From contig CALJNJ010000145.1 of NCBI GenBank assembly GCA_937981945.1, forward strand, positions 1-8,374: 8,374 nt of DNA, in the 5' to 3' direction. The notes beneath the pieces were generated by a model. The model was not told the DNA's origin, ran no database searches, and worked only from the letters and a program-made list of their open reading frames with translations. Of this stretch, positions 1 through 6,577 are shown piece by piece. The position numbers and the translations under genes were made by a program. The first letter of the stretch is position 1; each line of letters begins with the position of its first letter. This DNA is from an uncultured Caulobacterales bacterium. Its GTDB lineage: Bacteria > Pseudomonadota > Alphaproteobacteria > Caulobacterales > Maricaulaceae.

Positions 1-569
1 TTTGGGACCAGAGCGCTTTCACCGTAAAAGACTTTCGAAACGCTGTGATAGCAAAACCGACTTTCGCCGGCCATGACAACCACATCCCCTGAAAATAATT
101 TCAGACCTTGGGTCGGGCCGCCCCGCTTGGGGCCGCCTATGCGAAACATGGCCGGATCACCCAGGGAAACAGAGACCACCGGTGCTTTGGCGTCTTGCTC
201 ATCATTGTCAATATGCGCGCCCATTTTTGCGCCGTCTTTATACCAATTGATCAGACAGCATTCCGGTTGCACGTCATAATCGGTCACATCATCCCAAAGA
301 TCGCGCAATAATTGCGGCATATCAGGCCAGGCCGCGCCGGTGACCGGGTGGACGGGCTCATAACGATAGCCTTTTTCCTTGTCGGTCACCCAGCCCAGCG
401 TGCCGAAATTTGACAGGGCCACGGACATAGGCGTGCCCGTTCGCGGCATACGCGGCACATAAAAAGGGGCCTGTTTTACCCCGTCGCGTACGGCGCCGAT
501 CAATTCAGCTTGTGCAGCCGCATCAAAATAAAGCGGGTAATGGGCAAAGCCCTTGGGGAAATTATCCAT
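1..569 (-). CDS. alkB: AlkB, 2-oxoglutarate/Fe(II)-dependent DNA dealkylase (C-terminus cut off by window edge)
   Basis: AlkB oxidatively demethylates 1-methyladenine and 3-methylcytosine in DNA, releasing formaldehyde and using Fe(II), O2 and 2-oxoglutarate in the cytoplasm. From ATG at 569-567 I read 189 codons with no stop before the edge. The iron-binding triad is visible: H119-x-D121 in GAHIDNDE and H175 in ESRFCYHSV. Other family hallmarks are PFYVPRMPRTGTPMSV (35-50), a WYKDGAKMGAH stretch matching E. coli AlkB GAKLSLH, and APVVSVSLGDPAMF (129-142). E. coli AlkB is 216 residues, so roughly 10-25 residues are missing, including the RxxxxxR 2-oxoglutarate-binding arginines. An AAGGA lies 3 bases before the start. 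The gene is divergent from dnaK, the same arrangement I recall for Caulobacter alkB. A generic 2OG oxygenase is the alternative, but the overall match to AlkB is strong. Confidence 0.93.
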   Translation of the reverse strand, partial: MDNFPKGFAHYPLYFDAAAQAELIGAVRDGVKQAPFYVPRMPRTGTPMSVALSNFGTLGWVTDKEKGYRYEPVHPVTGAAWPDMPQLLRDLWDDVTDYDVQPECCLINWYKDGAKMGAHIDNDEQDAKAPVVSVSLGDPAMFRIGGPKRGGPTQGLKLFSGDVVVMAGESRFCYHSVSKVFYGESALVP

Positions 570-572
570 ACG

Positions 573-577
573 TCCTT
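573..577 (-). promoter_or_regulatory. Ribosome binding site of alkB
   Basis: On the minus strand AAGGA ends three bases before the ATG at 569-567. The spacing is a little short, but this is the only purine-rich match upstream and it supports the chosen alkB start. Confidence 0.55.
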
Positions 578-579
578 AT

Positions 580-642
580 GAGTCCCGACTGAAATTGAGT
601 CAAAAAAATCTGTAAAAAAATTACACCTTTCCCTTGCGAGTC
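580..642. promoter_or_regulatory. Cluster of three GANTC (CcrM-type) sites in the alkB-dnaK spacer
   Basis: GAGTC occurs at 580-584, 597-601 and 638-642, three times in 63 bases. The second and third are also part of an 8-base direct repeat, GAGTCAAA (597-604 and 638-645). GANTC is the target of the cell-cycle methylase CcrM in many alphaproteobacteria. The first two sites lie in the probable alkB promoter/leader. The third lies in the spacer between the -35 and -10 of the dnaK heat-shock promoter. That the sites are methylated or regulatory here is inference. Confidence 0.4.
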
Positions 643-660
643 AAATTTGAGTTCCCATAT
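633..660 (+). promoter_or_regulatory. RpoH (sigma-32) heat-shock promoter of dnaK
   Basis: A CTTGCG -35 element (633-638), preceded by TTTCC, is followed after 15 bases by CCCATAT (654-660). This closely follows the sigma-32 pattern CTTGAA, 13-17 bases, CCCATnTA, differing in the last two bases of the -35. Predicted transcription start is near 667, giving a leader of about 85 bases before the dnaK ATG. It sits where a heat-shock promoter is expected. No convincing housekeeping promoter was found in the same gap. Confidence 0.75.
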
Positions 661-740
661 CGGCTCCAATGCGGTTGTTTCCGCTTTGATTTTATTTAAC
701 AAATCTGTCTACCTGAAGGGGGCTTCGCGGGCAGGAAAAT

Positions 741-744
741 GGAG
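741..744 (+). promoter_or_regulatory. Ribosome binding site of dnaK
   Basis: GGAG ends seven bases before the ATG at 752. Together with the promoter -10 at 654-660, it fixes the start at 752 rather than at an in-frame TTG at 647 that lies upstream of the -10. Confidence 0.8.
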
Positions 745-751
745 CAAAAAG

Positions 752-2653
752 ATGACTAAAGTTATCGGTATTGACCTTGGGACCACAAACTCATGTGTCG
801 CAGTAATGGACGGGGATAAAGCCCGTGTTATTGAAAATTCAGAAGGTCAGCGGACCACACCGTCCGTCGTAGCCTTTACGGAAGACGGCGATCGTCTTAT
901 CGGGCAGACCGCCCGTCGCCAGGCCGTCACCAATCCGGATCACACATATTCAGCGGTTAAGCGCTTGATCGGCCGGTCTTTTTCAGACCCGGCCATCAAA
1001 AAGGACCAAAAAATGGTCCCTTACACAATTGTCAAAGGCAAGGGCGGCGACGCTTACGTCAAGGGCCGTGAGAAAGAATATGCGCCGGCAGAAATTTCCG
1101 CCATGGTTTTGACCAAGATGAAAGAAACTGCCGAAGATTTTCTCGGCGGCGAAGTGACCCAAGCCGTTATTACGGTTCCGGCTTACTTTAATGACGCTCA
1201 GCGTCAGGCCACTAAAGACGCCGGTAAGATTGCCGGTCTGGAAGTTCTGCGGATCATCAATGAGCCAACGGCTGCGGCCCTGGCTTACGGCATGGACAAA
1301 AAAGACGGCAAGACCATTGCGGTTTATGACCTTGGCGGCGGCACGTTTGACGTTTCGGTTCTGGAAATCGGCGACGGTGTTTTTGAAGTAAAAGCGACCA
1401 ATGGTGATACTTTCCTCGGCGGTGAAGATTTTGACATTCGGATCGTCGAATATTTCAGCGATGAGTTTAAGAAAGACACCGGCATTGAGCTGAAGTCTGA
1501 CAAATTGGCGCTTCAGCGTCTTCGCGAAGAAGCTGAGAAGGCCAAGAAAGAATTGTCTTCTGCCTCGACCTATGAAGTCAATTTGCCGTTTATTACGGCG
1601 GACGCATCAGGCCCAAAGCACTTGAACATGAAATTGACCCGCGCCAAGCTGGAAACGCTTGTTGCTGATCTGGTCAAACGCACAATTGCACCCTGTAAGA
1701 AAGCTCTGTCGGATGCAGGCCTCAAGGCCGGCGAAATCGACGAAGTTATTCTGGTTGGTGGTATGACCCGTATGCCGGCTGTTCAAAAAGCCGTTGCTGA
1801 TTTCTTTGGTAAAGAAGCGCATAAGGGCGTGAACCCTGACGAAGTTGTTGCTATGGGCGCTGCTATTCAGGGCGGTGTTTTGCAGGGCGACGTCAAAGAC
1901 GTTCTTCTTTTGGATGTCACACCTCTGTCACTGGGTATCGAAACTGAAGGCGGTATCTTTACCCGCATGATCGATCGTAACACGACCATTCCAACCAAAA
2001 AGAGCCAGGTTTACTCGACTGCAGCCGATAACCAATCCGCTGTGACAATTCGGGTCTCCCAAGGCGAGCGTGAAATGGCCGCTGACAATAAACTGTTGGG
2101 TCAATTTGATCTGGTCGGTATTCCGCCGGCGCCGCGTGGTATGCCGCAAATTGAAGTGACCTTCGACATTGATGCCAATGGTATCGTCAATGTATCGGCC
2201 AAAGATAACGCTACCGGCAAAGAGCAGCAGATCCGCATTCAAGCCAGCGGCGGCCTGTCTGATGCTGACGTTGAAGCCATGATCAAAGACGCCGAAGCCA
2301 ATGCTGAAAGCGATAAAGCGGTTCGGGAATTGGCAGAAGCCAAGAACCAGGCCGAAGCTTTGACCCATAAGGCCGAGCAAGACCTTAAAGAACACGGCGA
2401 CAAAATCGGCGAGGATGAGAAAAAGGCGATTGAAGATCTGATCCCTGAAGTCCGCGCTGCCGCCGAAGGCGATGACGCAGAAGCAATCAACGCCAAAGTG
2501 GCTGAGCTGACAGCGGCCGTCATGAAAATGGGCGAGGCGATCTACGCCAATGCAAGCCCGGACGATGACGCGCCTGCCGGATCTTCGGACGATGATGATG
2601 AAGACATTGTCGACGCTGAGTTTGAAGACGTCGAAGACGACGACAAAGCTTAA
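752..2653 (+). CDS. dnaK: Chaperone protein DnaK (Hsp70)
   Basis: DnaK is the cytoplasmic ATP-driven Hsp70 that binds exposed hydrophobic peptides and cycles with DnaJ and GrpE. The 633-residue product is close to the 638 of E. coli. The nucleotide-binding domain (about 1-382) has all three Hsp70 signatures: IDLGTTNS (7-14), [12 protein letters not shown] (191-202) and [14 protein letters not shown] (332-345). T198 in GGGTFD corresponds to the autophosphorylated threonine. The interdomain linker [15 protein letters not shown] (384-398) is intact, followed by the substrate-binding beta domain and helical lid. The tail is acidic (606-633) and contains [10 protein letters not shown], the usual proteobacterial ending. 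The ATG at 752 was chosen from the GGAG site, the promoter position and homology of the N-terminus ([10 protein letters not shown]). A heat-shock promoter lies upstream and an intrinsic terminator downstream. The gene is complete with no odd residues. Confidence 0.98.
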   Translation: MTKVIGIDLGTTNSCVAVMDGDKARVIENSEGQRTTPSVVAFTEDGDRLIGQTARRQAVTNPDHTYSAVKRLIGRSFSDPAIKKDQKMVPYTIVKGKGGDAYVKGREKEYAPAEISAMVLTKMKETAEDFLGGEVTQAVITVPAYFNDAQRQATKDAGKIAGLEVLRIINEPTAAALAYGMDKKDGKTIAVYDLGGGTFDVSVLEIGDGVFEVKATNGDTFLGGEDFDIRIVEYFSDEFKKDTGIELKSDKLALQRLREEAEKAKKELSSASTYEVNLPFITADASGPKHLNMKLTRAKLETLVADLVKRTIAPCKKALSDAGLKAGEIDEVILVGGMTRMPAVQKAVADFFGKEAHKGVNPDEVVAMGAAIQGGVLQGDVKDVLLLDVTPLSLGIETEGGIFTRMIDRNTTIPTKKSQVYSTAADNQSAVTIRVSQGEREMAADNKLLGQFDLVGIPPAPRGMPQIEVTFDIDANGIVNVSAKDNATGKEQQIRIQASGGLSDADVEAMIKDAEANAESDKAVRELAEAKNQAEALTHKAEQDLKEHGDKIGEDEKKAIEDLIPEVRAAAEGDDAEAINAKVAELTAAVMKMGEAIYANASPDDDAPAGSSDDDDEDIVDAEFEDVEDDDKA

Positions 2654-2658
2654 AATTT

Positions 2659-2678
2659 TACGGCCTCTATTAGCCGTA
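2659..2678 (+). other. Short hairpin just after the dnaK stop
   Basis: TACGGC (2659-2664) and GCCGTA (2673-2678) form a perfect 6-base stem with an 8-base loop, six bases after the dnaK stop. It has no T-tract, so it is more likely an mRNA 3'-end stabilising or spacer structure than a terminator. Confidence 0.35.
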
Positions 2679-2685
2679 TCACGGT

Positions 2686-2729
2686 CCTCGGATGCACCTC
2701 CCCCTTCGCATCCGGGGATTTATTTATTG
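2686..2729 (+). terminator. Probable intrinsic (possibly leaky) terminator downstream of dnaK
   Basis: CCTCGGATGC (2686-2695) pairs with GCATCCGGGG (2708-2717) over ten positions including one U-G wobble, with a 12-base loop. The T-rich stretch ATTTATTTATT follows immediately. The T-tract is interrupted by A residues, so termination may be partial. This would make dnaK transcripts more abundant than those of the downstream genes. No separate promoter for those genes is obvious in the rest of the gap. Confidence 0.65.
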
Positions 2730-2736
2730 AATCCCC
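2714..2736 (+). other. Alternative hairpin overlapping the terminator stem
   Basis: GGGGATT (2714-2720) is complementary to AATCCCC (2730-2736) with a 9-base loop. With one bulged C, the pairing can extend through CC/GG outside it. The arm reuses bases 2714-2717 of the terminator stem, so the two structures cannot form together in full. Whether the overlap is functional is unknown. Confidence 0.35.
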
Positions 2737-2762
2737 CGGTCTGTTCACGGTAAACGCCTGTT

Positions 2763-3386
2763 ATGATCAATTTCGATGCTATCCGAAACGCTGATGTCGC
2801 GACATCGCCGTTCACCTATCTGGCCGGCAGCGATGTGGTCAGCGCGGATGACGGGCGCCGCATTCGTCAAGATTATCCGGCCATAACAAAATCCGGCTAT
2901 CATCCTTTGTCACGCCTTGATGTTCGCGGTGCATTTGGCGAGCTGATCCGGGATCTGCAATCGGCGGAACTGGCTGATATATTATCGGATAAATTGGGTC
3001 TGGAGCTGCGTGATAAGCCGCGCATGATCACCGTGCGCAAATTGTCCAAAAAAACGGACGGATCCATCCATAATGACAGCCTGTCAAAAATTTGCACGTT
3101 TCTGATCTATTTGAACGAAGATTGGGATGCTGAGAACGGCGGCGCCATCAGAGCCCTGAACGGGGATCAAAGCATGGATGATTTTGCCGCTGAAGTTATG
3201 CCCACGGCGGGCAATGTATTCGGTTTTGCCAGATCCGAAACCAGTTGGCACGGTCACCCGCCTTTTGAGGGTGAGCGTTATGTGGTCCAAACCACATTTT
3301 TGATTGATCAAGCGGCGCTGGACCGAAAAGAAAATCGCGGCGGCCTGCAATTATTTTTGAAAAAACTAAATCCGTTTGCGCGCTGA
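2763..3386 (+). CDS. 2-oxoglutarate/Fe(II)-dependent oxygenase, prolyl-4-hydroxylase-like
   Basis: The 207-residue product has the double-stranded beta-helix signature of 2OG-Fe(II) oxygenases. H103-x-D105 sits in SIHNDSLSKI, followed by TFLIYLNEDW and a GG turn (112-127). The distal histidine is H163 in SWHGHPPF, and R172 in GERYVVQ is placed to bind the 2-oxoglutarate carboxylate. All catalytic residues are therefore present. Family members hydroxylate proline or other residues or small molecules. The substrate cannot be read from the sequence. There is no signal peptide or membrane segment, so the protein is probably cytoplasmic. The ATG at 2763 has only a weak upstream purine run (GGTAA). 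The stop is directly followed, without a gap, by the ATG of the FkbM methyltransferase, so the two are probably translated together. This type of oxygenase often appears among polysaccharide genes, but here it sits between dnaK and dnaJ. Confidence 0.85.
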   Translation: MINFDAIRNADVATSPFTYLAGSDVVSADDGRRIRQDYPAITKSGYHPLSRLDVRGAFGELIRDLQSAELADILSDKLGLELRDKPRMITVRKLSKKTDGSIHNDSLSKICTFLIYLNEDWDAENGGAIRALNGDQSMDDFAAEVMPTAGNVFGFARSETSWHGHPPFEGERYVVQTTFLIDQAALDRKENRGGLQLFLKKLNPFAR

Positions 3387-4088
3387 ATGTCAGAGTTCGA
3401 AATTTCGCCGCCCTTCGGAACTTATGCCCTTCCGGCCGCCCGTGAAAACTGGCGATTAAGGGCCGGCCGCTTTGGCGATAACCCCATTGGCCGCTCCATG
3501 ATTTCTTTTTGCCGAAAAAAGGCGGTTGCCGGATTGGACGGCCCGTTTGACGTGCAGGTCGAGCATGACATTTTCGCGCGGCTTTACCCGCATGATAACC
3601 GCACGGAAAAACGGGCTCTGGCCGGGCCCCAGATTTGGGAAGTGGCCGAGCGTCGTCATATGCGCGCCGCTGCTGCCGCTTCGCCTGAGGACTTCGTCTT
3701 TATCGACGCCGGCGCCAATATCGGTCTCTACGCCCTTTACGCGGAGTATTATGCCAAGGCAGAGGGCAAGCGCGCCAATATTTACGCCATTGAGCCCAGC
3801 CCGGAAACCATTCGGCGGCTCAAGACCAATATCGCCGCCGGGAATTCCTCCGTAAAGGTGATCGAAACGGCCTTGTCCGATCATAAAGGCACAGGTCACT
3901 TAACTGACGCAGCCGGTAATCGCGGCGAGATTAAACTGGCAAAGGCCGGCGCAGACGAAGTCTCTGTCGATACGCTTTTTAATGTTTGCCGGGATGAAAA
4001 CATCAATCGGATCGATGTCTTAAAGACGGATATAGAGGATCATGAAGAAACGGTCCTTCGCGCCTTTTTCACTCAAGCCCCAACATAA
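3387..4088 (+). CDS. FkbM-family SAM-dependent methyltransferase, cut short by an in-frame stop
   Basis: FkbM-type enzymes are class I SAM-dependent methyltransferases, usually acting on hydroxyl groups of sugars or natural products. The 233 residues show motif I FIDAGANIG (105-113), the acidic motif AIEPSPE (134-140), TALSD (161-165) and LKTDIEDHE (212-220). The last corresponds to the family's K-x-D-x-E-G-x-E motif but has Asp where Gly is usual. Translation stops at TAA 4086-4088, just after the FFTQAPT segment. The family normally continues for another 40-50 residues there. The same frame does continue beyond the stop with a matching tail (see 4089-4229), giving an ancestral length of about 280 codons. 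The start abuts the stop of the oxygenase, implying coupling. The SAM-binding core is intact, but loss of the last strands probably destabilises the protein. I regard it as a very recent pseudogene, or a sequencing error. Confidence 0.85.
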   Translation: MSEFEISPPFGTYALPAARENWRLRAGRFGDNPIGRSMISFCRKKAVAGLDGPFDVQVEHDIFARLYPHDNRTEKRALAGPQIWEVAERRHMRAAAAASPEDFVFIDAGANIGLYALYAEYYAKAEGKRANIYAIEPSPETIRRLKTNIAAGNSSVKVIETALSDHKGTGHLTDAAGNRGEIKLAKAGADEVSVDTLFNVCRDENINRIDVLKTDIEDHEETVLRAFFTQAPT

Positions 4089-4229
4089 ATGCATCCCGAT
4101 ATGCTGATAACGGAGACCCGAAGGGAACATATGGCACGTCCGCTTATTGAACTCTGTCTCTCTCATAACTACTTAGTGTCGGAAACCACACGCCAAAACA
4201 CAATTTTGACAAAGAACCGAAATGTCTAA
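4089..4229 (+). pseudogene. Stranded C-terminal tail of the FkbM methyltransferase, in frame after the stop
   Basis: Reading on past TAA 4086-4088 in the same frame gives 46 sense codons and a stop at 4227-4229. The residues resemble the end of FkbM proteins: MHPDMLITET, then RPLIELCLSHNYLV, then a TRQNTIL motif like the usual T-R-x-N-x-x-L ending. The tail ends in an ATGTCTAA overlap with the dnaJ start (4222-4229), a common sign of translational coupling. One nonsense change therefore explains the break, and no frameshift is needed. In the family pattern A-P-x-S-L-x-P the stop falls where Ser is common, so TCA to TAA would suffice; this exact change is inferred. An independent 46-residue gene starting at ATG 4089 is unlikely because no ribosome site precedes it. 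Confidence 0.75.
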
Positions 4230-5373
4230 ACGCGATTATTACGAAGTGCTCGGCGTCTCCAAAACGGCCGATGAAAAAGAACTGAAATCTGCTTTCAGGA
4301 AGAAGGCTATGGCCTGTCACCCGGATCGTCATCCGGATGACCCTGAGGCGGAAAGCCGGTTTAAAGAATTAAACGAAGCCTATGGCATTTTGTCGGACGC
4401 TGACAAGCGCGCTGCTTATGATCGCATGGGCCACCGCGCCTTTGAACAAGGCGGTATGGGCGGCGGCGGTTTCCAGGATTTCGGCGATATATTCTCGCAA
4501 ATTTTTGGCGGCGGCGCGGCCGGCGGCGGCTTTGCCGATATGTTTGGCGGCGGCGGAGGCCGGCAACAGCGCGGTCAACGCGGCGCAGATTTGCGCTATG
4601 AAATGGAAATTACCCTCGAAGAGGCCTTTGCCGGTAAAGAACTGGAAATTCAGGTCCCGATCTCTGAAGATTGCGGCCGCTGTGACGGTTTGGGCGCAGA
4701 GCCCGGGGCCAGTATTGATACCTGTAATACATGCGGCGGTGCCGGACGTGTCCGTACCCAGCAGGGTTTCTTTACCATGGAGCGTGCATGTCCGACATGC
4801 GGCGGGCAAGGCGAATATGTGTCTGATCCGTGCGGTGAATGCGACGGCTCCGGTCAAACGCGGGTGAAAACTGAGCTTGATGTCAATATTCCGGCCGGTG
4901 TTGAAGACGGCACGCGCATTCGTTTGTCCGGGCAGGGCGATGCAGCGCCCAGACGGGGCGGCACCGGGCAGCGAGGAGATTTATATATTTTCGTATCCCT
5001 GAAGCCTCATGATTTGTTTGAACGCGAAGGCGCTCATCTATATTGCCGCGCGCCGGTGCCCATGACCAAAGCGGCGCTGGGCGGGGAGATTGAAATTCCG
5101 ACCATTGACGGCGGCCGTTCGAAAATCAAAATTCCTGAAGGCTCGCAAAGCGGAAAACGCATGCGTCTGCGCGGCAAAGGTATGAGCGTTTTACGAACAT
5201 CTCAGCGCGGCGACATGTATGTGGAGCTTTCCGTTGAAACACCGTCCAAGCTGAATTCGCGGCAAAGAGAATTGCTGGAAGAATTTGTCCGCGAGGGCGG
5301 CGATGAGGTAAGTCCGGCCAGCAAAAACTTCTTTGATAAGGCCAAGAATTTCTGGGATAATCTGTCCGGATAA
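4222..5373 (+). CDS. dnaJ: Chaperone protein DnaJ (Hsp40)
   Basis: DnaJ delivers unfolded clients to DnaK and stimulates its ATPase. This is a full-length type I protein of 383 residues. The J domain (about 1-70) begins [15 protein letters not shown] and has the essential HPD at 33-35. A Gly/Phe-rich linker follows (about 76-120). The zinc-binding region contains all four CxxCxGxG repeats, with cysteines at 151/154, 168/171, 190/193 and 204/207. The two C-terminal peptide-binding beta domains follow. There is no strong ribosome site, only AAAGAA about seven bases upstream. Its start overlaps by eight bases the ancestral end of the FkbM frame (ATGTCTAA), so translation may originally have depended on ribosomes arriving from that gene. 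No heat-shock promoter of its own was found. It probably depends on readthrough from dnaK or an unrecognised internal promoter. Confidence 0.97.
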   Translation: MSKRDYYEVLGVSKTADEKELKSAFRKKAMACHPDRHPDDPEAESRFKELNEAYGILSDADKRAAYDRMGHRAFEQGGMGGGGFQDFGDIFSQIFGGGAAGGGFADMFGGGGGRQQRGQRGADLRYEMEITLEEAFAGKELEIQVPISEDCGRCDGLGAEPGASIDTCNTCGGAGRVRTQQGFFTMERACPTCGGQGEYVSDPCGECDGSGQTRVKTELDVNIPAGVEDGTRIRLSGQGDAAPRRGGTGQRGDLYIFVSLKPHDLFEREGAHLYCRAPVPMTKAALGGEIEIPTIDGGRSKIKIPEGSQSGKRMRLRGKGMSVLRTSQRGDMYVELSVETPSKLNSRQRELLEEFVREGGDEVSPASKNFFDKAKNFWDNLSG

Positions 5374-5386
5374 CGAAAGCGCAATC

Positions 5387-5851
5387 GTGAGCGACAAGTC
5401 TAAAGTTAAACCTTGGTTTTCTGATCGTTGGGGTTGGTGGGTAAAAATCACCGATCGCGACAGTGCGGATCACGCCATTAAAATGTCGGGCTTGCCGGTA
5501 TTTTTATGGGGCACGTCTTGGTTCTTTGTCGGGCTTCTCACCCTGTTAATGGTCATGATGGCAGGTGATGTCCCCGGCAGTTTATGGGCGATATCAGCCG
5601 CGTTATTGATCGCCGGAATAACGCTGATTGTTCTGGGCCTGCTGCTCAGACAAAACCGCAATAAATTGGCCCCTTGGGTCGCCGGTGTTTATATCGCCGG
5701 AACGATTATAAACTCGATCGGTGTTCTGATGGCGCCAAGCGAAATATTTGCTATTTCGTTGGCGTCACTCTTTATGTCCGGCTTGTTTATCTTGCTGTCA
5801 GTCGGCGGCCTTCGAGGCTGGTCATGGCTAAAAGCCAATGGCGCGCTTTAA
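5387..5851 (+). CDS. Small four-helix integral membrane protein of unknown function
   Basis: I do not recognise this family. With GTG at 5387 the product is 154 residues: a soluble, Trp-rich charged N-terminus (KPWFSDRWGWWVK), then four likely membrane helices at about 36-59, 66-87, 96-115 and 119-140, and a short C-terminal tail ending near RGWSWLKANGAL. The second helix is followed by positive residues (LLLRQNRNK), suggesting a cytoplasmic loop. The GTG lies 13 bases after the dnaJ stop. A weak GAAAG precedes it, so it is probably cotranscribed with dnaJ. An in-frame TTG at 5333 would overlap dnaJ and add 18 residues without a ribosome site, so I preferred the GTG. The next ATG would remove the N-terminal domain. 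The stop directly abuts that of the opposing glutathione S-transferase gene. Confidence 0.75.
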   Translation: MSDKSKVKPWFSDRWGWWVKITDRDSADHAIKMSGLPVFLWGTSWFFVGLLTLLMVMMAGDVPGSLWAISAALLIAGITLIVLGLLLRQNRNKLAPWVAGVYIAGTIINSIGVLMAPSEIFAISLASLFMSGLFILLSVGGLRGWSWLKANGAL

Positions 5852-6484
5852 TCACATTCCGAGCTCTGCTCCAAAATGTGAGTGAACATTTGTATAAAAC
5901 GTTTCGCTCTGTCGCTCTGCTCGCCACGCCTTGAGATTAGGATAGGGCGACAAATCAATACCGCACATGTCAACGGGCTCGAGGGCTGAGACCAAGGCGA
6001 TATCAGCCAAGCTCATTTGCGAGCCGCACAGAAATGGCTGATCCGTCAGGGTCTGTTCCACGATGGGCAGATTGTTTTCCAAAAATTGCAGGCCGGTTTT
6101 CAATGAGCTTTCATCTGCCTCCCCGCCCATAAACTTGACGATTACCCGGTTGAACTGCACCCGCGCGACCGGTGTCCTCACATGCTGAACCACATAGTCC
6201 ATCCATTGATCAACTTTGGCTTGGGCTTCAATATCGCTCGGATATAGATCAGAGCCCGCCTTTCGGGCGATATAGCGCATAATGGCTTCACTTTCAGCCA
6301 TGCAGAAATCTCCGTCAGACAACGCCGGTACACGCCCATATGGATTGATCGCCAAAAACGCTTCACTCTTTTGTTCACCTTCCTGCAAATTGATGACTTG
6401 GGTTTCGTAGTCTGCGCCCGCAGCTTCGGCTGTAAACAATGTGCTGAGCGCCGGGAAAGATAGCGGATGGTAATAAAGCTTCAT
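5852..6484 (-). CDS. Glutathione S-transferase family protein
   Basis: The 210-residue product has the two-domain glutathione S-transferase layout. The N-terminal thioredoxin-like domain (about 1-78) contains INPYGRVPAL with the cis-proline at P53, and E64-S65 in AESEAIMRYI, which binds the gamma-glutamyl part of glutathione. Ser9 or Ser14 in HPLSFPALS is the likely activating residue, since there is no Cys at that position. The helical C-terminal domain includes the N-capping box SLAD (158-161) in MSLADIALVSAL. Such cytosolic enzymes conjugate glutathione to electrophiles or reduce peroxides. The exact substrate cannot be told. An AGGAGA site five bases before the ATG and an extended -10 promoter support the start and independent transcription. 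It lies downstream of lysK on the same strand. Confidence 0.9.
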   Translation of the reverse strand: MKLYYHPLSFPALSTLFTAEAAGADYETQVINLQEGEQKSEAFLAINPYGRVPALSDGDFCMAESEAIMRYIARKAGSDLYPSDIEAQAKVDQWMDYVVQHVRTPVARVQFNRVIVKFMGGEADESSLKTGLQFLENNLPIVEQTLTDQPFLCGSQMSLADIALVSALEPVDMCGIDLSPYPNLKAWRAERQSETFYTNVHSHFGAELGM

Positions 6485-6489
6485 GAAAA

Positions 6490-6495
6490 TCTCCT
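6490..6495 (-). promoter_or_regulatory. Ribosome binding site of the glutathione S-transferase gene
   Basis: On the minus strand AGGAGA ends five bases before the ATG at 6484-6482. This is the strongest Shine-Dalgarno match in the window. Confidence 0.8.
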
Positions 6496-6507
6496 GGTTG
6501 GATGGGG

Positions 6508-6516
6508 ATTATAGCA
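6508..6516 (-). promoter_or_regulatory. Extended -10 promoter of the glutathione S-transferase gene
   Basis: The minus strand reads TGCTATAAT, a perfect extended -10 (TGn plus TATAAT). No good -35 is seen 16-18 bases upstream, which extended -10 promoters can tolerate. Predicted start is near 6501, giving a leader of about 17 bases that just contains the AGGAGA site. Confidence 0.6.
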
Positions 6517-6577
6517 CAGAAATGGCGGGAATTGACCCTGCGATCCGTACCGGCCGCCATTCAAATATAATCGTTTT

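Noticed and set aside
647..751. In-frame TTG at 647 that would lengthen DnaK by 35 residues.
   Set aside because: It lies upstream of the heat-shock -10 at 654-660, has no ribosome site, and the added residues do not belong to any DnaK. The ATG at 752 has GGAG at ideal spacing.
1928..2395. Long open frame antisense to dnaK (155 codons).
   Set aside because: It lies wholly within dnaK coding sequence, shows no recognisable domain and has no ribosome site. It is a by-product of dnaK codon bias.
4147..4175. Possible dnaJ promoter: TTGAAC, 17 bases, then TACTTA.
   Set aside because: The -35 is fair but the -10 matches the consensus at only two of six positions, and the bases are explained as methyltransferase coding remnant.
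4369..4867. Open frames of about 160 codons on both strands inside dnaJ.
   Set aside because: Both are alanine-rich shadows of the Gly/Phe and zinc regions of dnaJ. The DnaJ motifs are fully intact in the main frame.
5333..5386. In-frame TTG start for the membrane protein, overlapping the dnaJ end.
   Set aside because: No ribosome site precedes it, and the extra 18 residues are simply dnaJ sequence read in another frame.
6566..6571. Perfect TATAAT on the + strand between the glutathione S-transferase and lysK genes.
   Set aside because: The nearest TTGACC (6532-6537) is 28 bases away, too far for a promoter, and no + strand gene follows. It lies in an AT-rich intergenic patch.
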